Assembly (NCBI RefSeq): GCF_918797505.1
Contig: NC_092795.1
Coordinates: forward strand, 33,219,131-33,283,130
Reading direction: 5' to 3'
Length of the DNA: 64,000 nucleotides
DNA from: Bemisia tabaci
Taxonomy: Eukaryota; Arthropoda; Insecta; Hemiptera; Aleyrodidae
The notes beneath the pieces are model-generated. The model ran no database searches and was not told the origin of the DNA. It saw nothing but the letters and a program-made list of their open reading frames with translations. Below, in pieces: positions 15,101-23,900 of the stretch. Position numbers and translations under genes: made by a program. Within the stretch, counting starts at the first letter, position 1. Each line of letters starts with the position of its first letter.

Positions 15101-17060
15101 GAAAAGTTTCTCTGAACATAAAATAATACAATAAAATATAGTGATTATTGAACTCACTTGCAAGGAAGATTATTGTTTTGAATGAATTAAAAATTGTTTT
15201 CGTTTTAATGAATGTATCTGTGCCATTTGTAATCCTTAACCTGGGACAGGAAGTTTTGTGTTGCGTACTGCCAATAAATTTTATTTTTGATCCTGCAGCA
15301 TTAAATGAGATGGTAGTTTTTAGAGGAAAAATACAAACTTACAAAGTATCTAGAATGTTTTGGTCTGGGCTTTGAGTCATCAAATAAAAGTAATCAATTT
15401 AAAAATTTACCTGTACGTGGTCTCTTCACTTGGCGCTTCACTGCTGTCCCAACAGACATTTGATGGTACGGTTGTTGCTATTTCATCTAATGCCTTGTTC
15501 AATTCAAAAACATTTACAGAGACCCCTTTCTTTGCAACAGCTTCTTTGGCTTCAGTAAGTATAGCCTCAATACTCTGCAAACAAAATTTAATCGATGCAT
15601 GGGGTTATTATGTGACAATTATCTGCATTAATGGATCATTAGACAGGGAAAGGGGGCGGGGGCATTAACGACAAAAATACTTGGTTCCTCATAGAAAATT
15701 GATGCTGAACACGGTGAGCTGACAGAAAATTTCCAAATTCAACTTCCCTAAATACACAGGGAAAATATAAGCATTTTCAATACTTGAAAGGCCGAACTTC
15801 CCACTTACCAGAGTACCTGGGTCTCCTTAAGTCAAACCTTTTTTTAAGACACAAGGAGGAGGTCGGAGAGCAATCAGCCCACTGCCGATACCCAGTTTAG
15901 GACCTGGCGCATCTTAGCTTTGCTTTTCCTGGCTTACTTAGCCATTCTAGTACTTAAATTAAAACTAGTTAAACTTTTCATTTCAAAGAAGAGTGCTTCC
16001 TTTTTTTCTGCAATTTGGGAGACACTGAGTGTCGAGGATGAAAATCTTTGTGAAACCAAGCTTTAGTTATTTCCTAAATGTATGTGTCTCAGTTGAAAGC
16101 TGATTTGACCAATATTGGTTTTGGTTTTTACGAAAGTCAAAAGTTGGAATTTGGTGATATTAAAATGCAACGCGATCTGTGAAAATGGACCTTTATTTTC
16201 CAGTAATTATAAGTTGATTTATTGGAAAAACTTACGCATAAAGGAAGGAAATATGGAGACAAAAAATGGCAAGAATGACATGCATTAGCGCAAGTTTGAC
16301 TTTGAGAGCTCAAAAATTGAGGGAGATATGAGGGGCTTGGAGCACGAGAGGCATAAGTGCAGTTTATCTAAAAATTGAGATTTTAAAGATTTCAAGTAAA
16401 ACTAGTCCCAATGCATATTATGAGAAAAATTTTCTTCCAAATTCCAATTTTTAAGCATCAAAATGTAAGTTTGAACTCTCTTTCCGCCGTAAGGATTCAT
16501 GTAATTTTTCAACTTCAAACTCGTATTTCTCGAAATGGCAAAAACTGCACTTATGCGCCTTGTCTTTCAAGCCCCTCATATGACGTCTAGAAGTTCCAAG
16601 ACAAAAATTATGCTCATCAAAGGGCATCAGATCTTAAAATCTATTAGTGCGAAGGTGGATTATAAAACCAACCTTTGCACTTATAGATTTTTCAGTATCC
16701 ACAGTATTTTAAGTACTTTTTTCTTTTGTGTATCCACACTTATTAATCACTGGAAAATGATTTCACTGGCACTATTCCGATTTTTCGGGTTGCCTGGACA
16801 AACAGATAATCAATGTGACAGAATGGGCAAAGAAGTTTGAGACTCACATTTTTGGAGGCGGCTAATTCTTCTTCCAACTGAACATAAGCATTCATTAAAT
16901 TGTTTCTTTCTTCCCGGAGTTTGTTGAAAAAGTTATTCTCCGCCACCTGGAGAATACCATTGATGCAAGCAAATCGCTCCGTTGCTTCTTTCTCGATCGC
17001 TAGCAAGTCTTTGATAGCTCGAGCTTGGAATTTTTTCACACCGGATTCCTTCGACATGCT
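102..17060 (-). CDS. RNF17: RNF17 (TDRD4)/Qin-like multi-Tudor protein, 14 exons, partial at 3' end
   Basis: Likely role: germline nuage scaffold of the piRNA pathway whose Tudor domains bind methylated-arginine tails of Piwi proteins (family knowledge). Exons, 5' to 3': 17060-16848, 15574-15411, 14281-14094, 12924-12763, 10591-10203, 9720-9666, 9332-8933, 7419-7137, 5923-5659, 5117-4656, 4234-3840, 2699-2385, 1871-1425, 395-102. All introns are GT-AG and every phase agrees. Counting from the ATG at 17057 there are 1,343 codons. Residues 1-70 look coiled-coil, and 189-241 are Ser/Thr-rich. Tudor cores lie near 290-350 (DWYRG, YIDYG), 506-565 (KWYRA, YVDFGN), 790-842 (HWYRS, MKDIG) and 1072-1130 (LWYRG, FVDYGN). 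Human RNF17 also has four Tudors after a RING and coiled coil. No RING is seen here, so the start is uncertain. The gene continues past the left edge. Confidence 0.9.
1425..1871 (-). CDS. RNF17: RNF17-like exon 13: fourth Tudor core and acidic tail
   Basis: Acceptor tccccag, donor CTAGAG|gtaaat, 447 nt, phase 0 to phase 0. VTSDSTYQVQFVDYGNVED completes the Tudor begun in exon 12, with a full DYGN motif. A Ser/Glu/Asp-rich stretch follows (SEDSDDDVVVV). Confidence 0.92.
1955..2330. repeat. Two adjoining dispersed repeats filling an RNF17-like intron
   Basis: Positions 1955-2200 resemble stretches at 7829-8120 and 30300-30840 (shared words gatatcaacgttttt and cagctattgcac). Positions 2190-2330 resemble 22795-22925 and the ends of 34171-34639 (aagaatcgattagtaagg, tttaaatggcagatcaatcg). 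Together they fill almost the whole intron between exons 12 and 13, which suggests intron growth by insertion. Confidence 0.7.
2385..2699 (-). CDS. RNF17: RNF17-like exon 12: start of fourth Tudor
   Basis: Acceptor gtttcag, donor ATTAAG|gtaatt, 315 nt, phase 0 to phase 0. After a KKKKK patch it encodes NLIYFHELSREDTLKQIEQ and the first Tudor strands (QLCIAQYHSNGLWYRGKIIK). Confidence 0.9.
3840..4234 (-). CDS. RNF17: RNF17-like exon 11
   Basis: Acceptor catgtag, donor ATGGAG|gttttc (weak), 395 nt, phase 1 in and phase 0 out. It encodes PIELWVKRVTYGGALEPD and VSMNMFVVQQGLAIPDR, the closing half of the third extended Tudor. The open frame continues past the chosen donor to about 3618. The donor was chosen because it keeps phase with exon 12. 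Confidence 0.82.
4656..5117 (-). CDS. RNF17: RNF17-like exon 10: third Tudor, cage motif degenerate
   Basis: Acceptor tttgaag, donor GCAG|gttagt, 462 nt, phase 1 to phase 1. It encodes an acidic/Ser linker, SAASPSQIYVRL, then DKHWYRSIVREV and FLVVMKDIGKD. The usual F/Y-x-D-Y-G-N motif is M-K-D-I-G-K, so an aromatic cage residue and the Asn are missing. Confidence 0.92.
5659..5923 (-). CDS. RNF17: RNF17-like exon 9: linker with Lys-rich stretch
   Basis: Acceptor cattttag, donor GAAG|gtaatg, 265 nt, phase 0 in and phase 1 out. It starts VSVVLFTMKPDADICIN, the strand that closes the extended Tudor (NQPK|VSVVLF across the junction), and ends in a Lys-rich tract that could act as a nuclear-localisation-like patch. 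Confidence 0.88.
6388..6413. repeat. Poly-A tract
   Basis: Uninterrupted A run in the intron between RNF17-like exons 8 and 9. It may be the tail of an old retroposed copy on the plus strand, but no body is recognised upstream. A C run lies near 6651-6662. The intron otherwise shows AT-rich sequence only. Confidence 0.8.
7137..7419 (-). CDS. RNF17: RNF17-like exon 8: second Tudor core
   Basis: Acceptor aacctcag, consensus donor gtaagt, 283 nt, phase 2 in and phase 0 out. It completes KWYRA and gives VFYVDFGNRERV and AIHCSLCDIKP, a typical Tudor core with the canonical Asn after DFG. Confidence 0.92.
7829..8256. repeat. Dispersed repeat ending near a long poly-T tract
   Basis: Positions 7829-8120 match the left arm of the 30178-30870 element (acaaggtgcgaattta, gatattaacgtttt, cagctattgcacattg). 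8120-8170 has weak likeness to the second repeat at 2190-2330. A T run of about 38 ends it at 8218-8256. It sits in the intron between exons 7 and 8. Confidence 0.65.
8933..9332 (-). CDS. RNF17: RNF17-like exon 7: start of second extended Tudor
   Basis: Acceptor tctgtag, donor AAATG|gtaata, 400 nt, phase 1 in and phase 2 out. It encodes HVVSPSEFYCVELD and ends in the first strand of Tudor 2 (AAKYSEDEKW). The intron splits the Trp codon of the KWYR motif. Confidence 0.9.
9666..9720 (-). CDS. RNF17: RNF17-like exon 6: 55-nt small exon
   Basis: The small exon has acceptor ttttttcag and donor CTCAG|gtttg, phase 0 in and phase 1 out. It encodes SGCDLVRLKHFIQCLLAS, which joins directly to GEVMMHVMEVTEKGLEVDL of exon 7. 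This is the expected order of the linker helix and SN-like strand between Tudor 1 and Tudor 2. Confidence 0.75.
10203..10591 (-). CDS. RNF17: RNF17-like exon 5: first extended Tudor
   Basis: 389 nt, phase 1 in and phase 0 out. It carries AHIVSPSEFYI, the SN-like entry strand of an extended Tudor, then GDWYRGLV and VLYIDYGTTAYVDISCFR, the Tudor barrel. The usual Asn after DYG is Thr. The acceptor attttag is clear. The donor CAC|gtgaag is weaker but is the only site that keeps frame with exon 6. Confidence 0.88.
11152..11745. mobile_element. 594-bp fold-back MITE with TA ends
   Basis: The left end (taatgggtcagttgcgctgg) and right end (reverse complement of ccagtgcaactgacccatta) pair, and the pairing runs inwards for over 200 bp (gatgcagagggcgcaac against the mirrored gttgcaccctctgcatc). 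Both ends abut TA, as in Tc1/mariner-type targets. It lies in the intron between exons 4 and 5. Relatives: 20576-20797 (left half only) and 41953-42306 (shorter). Confidence 0.85.
12070..12099. repeat. Poly-A tract
   Basis: Run of about 30 A in the intron between RNF17-like exons 4 and 5. A shorter A run sits at 11771-11786. Confidence 0.8.
12763..12924 (-). CDS. RNF17: RNF17-like exon 4: Ser/Thr-rich linker
   Basis: Acceptor gatcatag, donor CCAG|gtataa, 162 nt, phase 1 to phase 1. It encodes a low-complexity linker with two tandem LGSDSLGS-like motifs. It is supported mainly by the matching splice sites and phase, and it is symmetric, so it could be skipped without a frameshift. Confidence 0.72.
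14094..14281 (-). CDS. RNF17: RNF17-like exon 3
   Basis: Acceptor tttatag, donor TATG|gtaaga, 188 nt, phase 2 in and phase 1 out. It encodes 62 whole codons including LEKLTDKQVSETFKEAFEG and a Ser-rich end. I recognise no domain. The phase fits both sides. Confidence 0.8.
15411..15574 (-). CDS. RNF17: RNF17-like exon 2
   Basis: Acceptor tttgcag at the upper end, donor AG|gtaaat at the lower end, 164 nt, phase 0 in and phase 2 out. It encodes 54 residues starting SIEAILTEAKEAV, an amphipathic continuation of the coiled coil. Its phase matches both neighbours. Confidence 0.8.
16326..16581. mobile_element. 256-bp MITE-like element in RNF17-like intron
   Basis: Terminal inverted repeats of about 37 bp: the left end begins atatgaggggcttgg and contains gcataagtgcagtt. 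The right end is its reverse complement with a few changes (aactgcacttatgcg, caagcccctcatat). The interior is AT-rich with no ORF. Confidence 0.8.
16848..17060 (-). CDS. RNF17: RNF17-like exon 1 of the visible set: coiled-coil segment
   Basis: An acceptor (ttacag) precedes AGC-ATG, and a consensus donor gtgagt follows codon 70. The encoded residues are rich in E, K, L and N with heptad-like spacing (QLEEELAASK at the end), like the coiled coil after the RING/B-box in RNF17. Either the ATG at 17057 is the start and the acceptor joins a 5'UTR exon, or an unseen coding exon (RING) is spliced on in phase 0. Confidence 0.8.
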
Positions 17061-17903
17061 CTGTAACATACAACACTTAGCAATAAGCAACTTTCAGTAA
17101 AAAAGGAGTGAAGAGCCAACCAATTCAAATAAAGGCACTTTCCTTTCCTCTTATTTGTACTTGATTCTGAAAAAAATCCTACAATGAAGTTAGCAAACCT
17201 CTTTTGGGCATTTTCAAGAATTAAATATAAGGACAAGACAGTGAAAACATTGTAAAGTACAGAATGTAAAACAAGACAATTTTATGACAAAGAAACAAAT
17301 CGTTTTATCAACGGGCATCAGCTCTTAAAAATAAAACAATTAAAATCTTACACTTAAAAAAGTGCAGAGGTAGAGAGGGAGAGGAGGGACGGTGGGGATT
17401 TAAAAAGAGGAAAAAGAGAGAGAGAAAGAAATGAGTATACGAAACGCAAGGAGAGGAAGAAAGGCAAGAGAGAAATGTAAAGAGGAAGGAGCGGAACACC
17501 TATCTGAACAGGTACAATGACGTTACATACGTTGTCTTCAGAAGCAGCCGGAATTATAAGGTCTTAATTGCAAAATTTAGTTCAATTCGGATAAAAAGCC
17601 TGGACCCCCCCCCCCCCCCCCCATGAAACTAAAAACTACCAAAATTTTGACGGCAAGGCTTTAAGCTTGACAGGCGAGGTGAGGACTTCGACCCGGGCGG
17701 GGGGGGGAGGAGAATGAGGATAAGGGGGCACGGGGAAGCAGAAGGGGGTACGTGGGAGGGGGGGAAGAAGAAGGGGGCTCTGGTGCTGGACAAGCTGAGC
17801 AACGCTGCTGCTGATCGTCAGTGGTGTATGGGCCGAGCCCAAGTGCGCAGTGCTTACAGAGGATTAATCGTAGTATGCGCGCGTCCCGTTCAAAGCGTTT
17901 GTT
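17061..17903. promoter_or_regulatory. Gap between the two divergent genes, with GA-rich tract
   Basis: 843 bp separate the RNF17-like exon at 17060 from the cuticle-protein ATG at 17904. Positions 17363-17490 are almost pure purine on the plus strand (gagaggga, agagagagagaaag), which in insects can bind GAGA-type factors (inference). A C run lies near 17606-17622 and G runs at 17698-17770. A TCAGT initiator-like motif at 17818-17822 is a possible start for the plus-strand gene. No TATA box is clear. If the RNF17-like gene has further 5' exons, this is intron for that gene. Confidence 0.5.
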
Positions 17904-17964
17904 ATGAAACAGCCACCCCCCGCCTTCGCGGCCGGTCTCGTCCTTCTCCTCTCTGCTATCGTCG
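17904..17964 (+). CDS. CPAP1 exon 1: signal peptide
   Basis: The ATG at 17904 is followed by 20 codons and one base, then a perfect donor gtgagt. The residues are a classic signal peptide, and the phase (1) matches the exon-2 acceptor, restoring Gly across the junction. Reading on into the intron gives 14 more codons to a stop, so no extended exon is needed. Confidence 0.85.
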
Positions 17965-20900
17965 GTGAGTCACTCGAAAACGAGAACAAATTCATCCGAA
18001 AAGAGTAAATATGTACTTGGGGAAATCATTCAAACAGGACTCCGAGGAGGAGATATCTTTTTAACCCCTATTATACCGATGAAATACCTATCGATGTCTG
18101 GTTGCGGCCAGGGTGGCATGAATCGTAAGAAAGAAATGAAAGATTGGGAATTTCAGAGAGATATTTCTTTAAATTTCAGGAGACTGAAATAATTCATGTT
18201 TTTCAGGGGCTAGAGAATGCGACCCGCACTCAAACATACAAAAATTGAGGAAAGTCACAATTTTTGCATACTGCGAAACATGAAAAGGAACCGGTATTTT
18301 TCAATATCTTTCATAAATTTCTGAAATTTCATGACGAATTCCACGTCAAATTTCAAGATTTCATTTTTCATGAACTTTCGCCACCCTAGTTGCGGCCTCC
18401 GTGTGATGCGAGGACGGAAAAAAGGTGATATTTAACCGTGAAAACTACCAAGAATTGCATCTAGGGGTACCAAGTTTACAACGTTGGTTCCGCGGATGGA
18501 GGCTGGAGGACTGGGCTGGAGGGACCCACACCTTCATCTCCTTTTTCAAAATTTTGACCCCCTTTCTGCCCACGCGCCGCCACTATTTCATTGCTTCCTC
18601 TAGTCGCGTGAAATACTGTCGATCTACTTCTTTATCTTCTGCTTCTGTTGGTGAAATACTGAGAAATGAATCCGACTACTCGGCCAATAGACTGCTGAAT
18701 CGAGCTCAACAAGAGGGAGCCAAGTTTTTTCGGAAAACGCGGGGTTTTCTGTTGTAGGTAGGGTCTCTAGCACTGCTAGTCTATGAGAAGGTTGGAAAGA
18801 TGCTCATTACCCATTTTGAAGACTTAATCGTCTTTCCATCGAATTTCATCGGAAGAAAACGCTTGTGGAGATTCTCCCCCGTTGCCCCGGTATCAGAGAT
18901 TAGTGTAAAAAATGTGATAACGCTGCTATTAAATAAACTCAAAACTGTTGGCGGTGTTGGTGACCGTAGAATCAACAAGACGTTAAACAGCTTTCAAATA
19001 AGGATATAAAACGAATTCAACGAGCGGTTTCCAACTAACACGTGGTTCGGGTTAGGTTAGGGGTCAGGTAAAACGAGGGTGAATGATATATGCCAACTGG
19101 TAAAAATCCAAAGTTATGATGTAGGAAAGAATAAATTTTCATCGATACTGTAGTCGAAGTTCACGCTTCGTCACCATTCGGCGAGGTGAGACCTTCATCG
19201 CACCTTTACTTGAGTTTTTTGAGATTTCAAGTTGTGAGATTTTTCCAAATTCCAGCCTTTTTCATAAAATTCCCTGATTTTCAACTGACTTTATGATATT
19301 TTCTGGCAATCCCTGATTTCTAGACTCGTAAGTACCCTGAAGCATTGCCATGATCATTCAATGCTTCCGATGACAATAATTCGATACACATCGCTTTTCT
19401 GTGACGCAACACAGTTAGCGCCCATAGAAACGTGAGCGTGGCAACGATGGGACTAGATATTTTTTCGCGAGCATGTTGGCTCCTGCCCACGGAGCACAGT
19501 GGAAAAAGCCTTTGGTAAAGGTCGGAAATTACATTTTCAAATAAAACTGCGAATTTCAACGTTCATTTTGTTCCATTCTAAATTTTAAGAAATGCTTCTG
19601 GAAGGAACTTTACGAAGGAAACTTGGAACTCTGGAAACTTTACGAGAGAGCCACTTGAGAACTTCTACGTTCCATGCTAAAGTTCATAGTAAGCTATTAA
19701 GTTTCCACATCATGTCCAATCTCTCTCATCGATTTGCTCCACTGAGCGGCGATCTTAGGCTCACGAACTTGGGAGCTTTGTGTGCAGTGGTCATTGCAAT
19801 CATTTTCACCCGATACAGTTACGCGCCAGTTGCGACACTACCGTGAGCTCCGGCTCTTTGCGGCCTCAGAGCGCCACCTTGCGGACTTTTTCAAAAAGCC
19901 ATTGACAGTGCTTCAAAAATGGGGCCTCTTATGTCCTCTCTCCTCGGGTCTTGAAAATTTCATCGGAATTCGGTTGAAATTTTGGCTTCAGCTAAAATCT
20001 GGTTCAGGTGTACTGCCGTGCTAAAGAAGAACGCCGTACGAGCCTTCAGGCGTTGCCAAATTTCCTCTGGCTAATCCCTATTTTCCAGGACAATTTTTGA
20101 ATATTTTTCCGCCAATTTCTCAGATGGTTTTGTTTGTAATTCGATCTAAAGTGTCTGAAAATTTCGAGGAAAAATTTTCATAATTTCCCTCAAAAATAAA
20201 AATTTTATCCAAGGAAATTTGGCAACTGTCGAATGTTCATACGGCGTTCTTCTTCAGCACGGTAGTATGGTCTTACATACTTTAAAGATGCCCATGTGCA
20301 AGGTTTCTACGTGCCGTTGAAAAACTATGGACTTCTGACTTTGGTTCTTTCTCTTCTCACTCGGTGCGAGAAAAATTGATACCTACTCCCTTCAATTCGG
20401 CCTTGACTGCGCCACTACCGAGGGTAAATATATAAGGGGTGGCGCAAATAGCAGCCCGGAGACTTAAACGCAGCGAGAGAAAAGTTAGCGGACACTAATT
20501 GGACGGATTCTTGATAGAGGAAACTGTGTGCATGGGGTTCGCGTGTAATATGGTTCCTTCCGGCATAGATACGTCAAATGGGCCGATTGCGCTGGTCACA
20601 GGATCGTGCTATGATGCTTGATTCTGATAGATTAGCCAAAAATGATGAGATCTGTCCAAACGTCAGCTTTCTAAGTTCATTAATAACCGAGATGGTGCGT
20701 TTTGAAAAATTTGGTTTGTGACATCATCCACTGCGGCGGTGACACTTTAGGTTTCTTCTTCTTGGGTTCGATCAGTGATGCAGAGGGCGCATTTCCCATA
20801 GCCGAAAAAAATTATAAAAAATACTTCAAAATCAGCTCTTCAAGCACTTTTAGATTAAGCAATGAATAGCTAATTTTATTCAGACGCATGCGAAATCGCA

Positions 20901-23900
20901 TCGATTGTTTCATTTTTTCAGTAGTTGCATGGTATGAATTTTGAGATCGCAATGGGTCGAGGAGTCTATGCACTCACTTACATTTTACACAGTTCAACGA
21001 ATAAAGGTGGTATAGAAGAAATACTCGCATTTAGGCGTTTCGATATAGTATCGAATGCGTGGTTTTCGTTCTAAAGGAAAACGCACGCAGTTATTACGTT
21101 GTTTCATTTGTCTAACATTGGTAATGAGTGCATTTTCTGACAACGCTGCGATTTCAAATGGAGCCGAAATGACGAAGATCTATAAAAATACATTCAACGA
21201 TATTCCAGCCGTTTACACAAAATATCGTCATCGATCATGAAGCAATAGAAAATTAGCGTGCAATTTCTCCATTCATGTGATTTCCATAGCAGGAAAACAC
21301 CAGGGTCGAGGGGTTTCTTGTTTTCGACGGTGCAGAATGCAGGTGGATGACATGGTAGCTGCATTTGGCGTGATCAGATGGGCGCGGGTCGCGAGCGATA
21401 CTGGGATTAAGGCCGAGCGCGGAGCCTGGCGCGTGCCTACGACTTGCCTCGGCTCCGACCTGCACACGGTTGCAACAGTATCGGCTCCGGCTCTGACGAC
21501 TCGATTAGCAAATTAACCGCAGCATCGCCCATCGCCATCGGAGCCGCGGCCGGGCCGCCCTTCAACTTTCAACTTGGACCTGCCGACCTGGCCACAGGAA
21601 ACCCGGTCATGCGTGTCACGGAATCCTCAACAGACTGACTTAGTAGATACGTCATTTGATATAGTATCGAATCCTTGCTTCAAATGTAAACAAACACAGA
21701 ATCTTGTTTCTGATTCGCGCACTGGAAAAATAATGAACCAAGTGGTGCTCTTGTGTCAACTTTCGAAGAATTAAAGGCATTTTTTTTTTAATAATAATTT
21801 ACAGTCCTTGAAAATGAGCTGTTTGTGTGATGTCGCGGAGCAAAGTGCCCTACTCTTGGGCCTCGTAATCCCTTGAATTTTGAGTTTAGTCCAAAGATCT
21901 TTTAGGAACTTAAATTAATGACTCAGGTGATGTGCTTGATGCCCATTGTTAAAGAATTAAAGGCATTTGTCAAAATTTACAGTCTTTCAAAATGAGCTTT
22001 CCGTGTGATTTTGCTAAAAATGGACAATTTTTAGCGTAGCCCCCCCCCCCCCCAATTTTAGCGTACCCCAGAATCGTTTGACGTGCATAAGGAGACCATA
22101 GATATGGTGTTCTGTGCCAATTTTGAATGAAATCGAGCAGATAGATTCTGAGATATAGCTGTACACAGATTTGAGGGACGTCGGTCGGACGGACACACAT
22201 TTTTTCCAAGTATGGTTATTTTGACTCCTGGGACCTTAAAACGTCCAGAAATGATGAAATTTCAACTTTTTTTTTTCTTCTTCTTGGAGGATGACAATAC
22301 TTCCTCTCTACCCTAGGGGAGCGAGAAAGTAAAAAGTCGCTTGGATCGTAAAAACTGTCCTTTTCATGAGCATGATGCTTTATGTAAACCTCCCTGAGTT
22401 ACAATGTAAACCATATGATATATCTCTAAGGAAAGGAGGTGATGAGTCAGAGGCCTGTCATTGAAACCTATGGGAAAGGATCGATTATCTAGGATTATCT
22501 ATTATTGGATCTGATTCAGCTTCGGAATTAGAGGCCATCTTGTAAACTTTCTAATCTTTAGTTTTTTTAAAATTAAACAGAATGCTGCGCTGATTTCGGC
22601 ACGAAAAATGATATAGGAACTAAGAGAAAGCCCGGGATCAAACGAATGTTCATATAACTGTATGTTTCATTCGTGATCCTAACAAAATCTCTGTTATTTT
22701 TCCCTTCGATGAAACGTGTAACGGTATTGAGAGTTTTTGCACTTGTACGGATGGGCAGCGAGGTCTCAACGGGCGGCAACGCGCGTATCATCGGCTATCG
22801 ATATTTCCCCATTCGAAGCTATGATAAAGAATCGATTAGTAAGGCGTCAATGCAAACACACTGTTAATCGATCCTATTCCAAAGGTTTAAATGGCAATCG
22901 ATTCATCGCAAATCGCGACACGCTACTGAGGACGCAACTCGTTCGGATTCCCCGATCACGTCGTGCGTCACTCATGTCCAAGTACGATGACCGCGGGACG
23001 CGTGCCCAGCGTTCTGATACCCACTTCGACCTATCGAATTTCGAGTATTTGAATGCGAGTGAACGGACCCCGTCGAATATCGATAGTTCAGATTGTTCGG
23101 CGACGGATCGTTCAGTCATGATTTACGGTCGTCGTTAAAAGGTTGCAGCGTTTTTCTGCCGTGCTAAGGAAGAACGTCGTATGAGCCTTCGGACGTTGTC
23201 AAATTTCCTCCGATAAAACCGAATATACTAGGAAAATCGCGAATATTATTTTCCAAAATTTTCAGACAATTTTGTACACAACTTAATCTAAAATATCTGA
23301 AAATTTCAATGAAAAATATGTACGAATGCTGTCAAAAATTCGTGTTTTATCGAGGGAAATTTGGCAACTCTCGAATGTTCGTACGGCGTTCTTCCTTAAC
23401 ACGGCAGTATTGGGAGTTCGTTCGTCTTCCAGTGTAAGTTTTTCGTTAGAAATTCGTCGAGCAAAAGAGTTGTGTCACACGCGAATTTACACTGCTACAT
23501 TAGGTACAATGAGTAAAGTTTTTTAAAATGTATTCGCGTTACTCTGTCGTCACCAAATCTAGTTACGTCACGGGTATACGCTGTGCTGTGCTTCGGAGGA
23601 GATCAGTGCGTGCAGAGTGACTGACTGTGCAATAACTGTTATTAATACATATACTCGTAGGTTAAAGTCGGATAAACGCAGGAAAAAGCTGACAATGAGT
23701 TTAGAATATTAACGCAGACAAGGGGGATCAAGTTTCAATCATGTCATGCACTACGAAGTCATGCAATGCACATACGATTTTTTTCCATTTATTTCCCAGA
23801 GTTGAAAAACCTAGTTTTTGCAAAGTTCTCCTTCTCAGCTCGGTACCACTATGGAGGTAATGTTGCCACGTACCTTTCGACATGATAGATATTATTAGGA

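Noticed and set aside
20430..20470. A promoter and gene after the TATA-like motif
   Set aside because: No coding exon or start context follows.
22331..22347. aaaagtcgcttggatc as a stray arm of palindrome copy 4
   Set aside because: Only about 16 bases match and the rest of the arm is absent. Chance cannot be excluded in 64 kb.
22737..23138. 133-codon plus-strand frame
   Set aside because: Overlaps a repeat fragment at 22795-22925, and both strands are open because of base composition.
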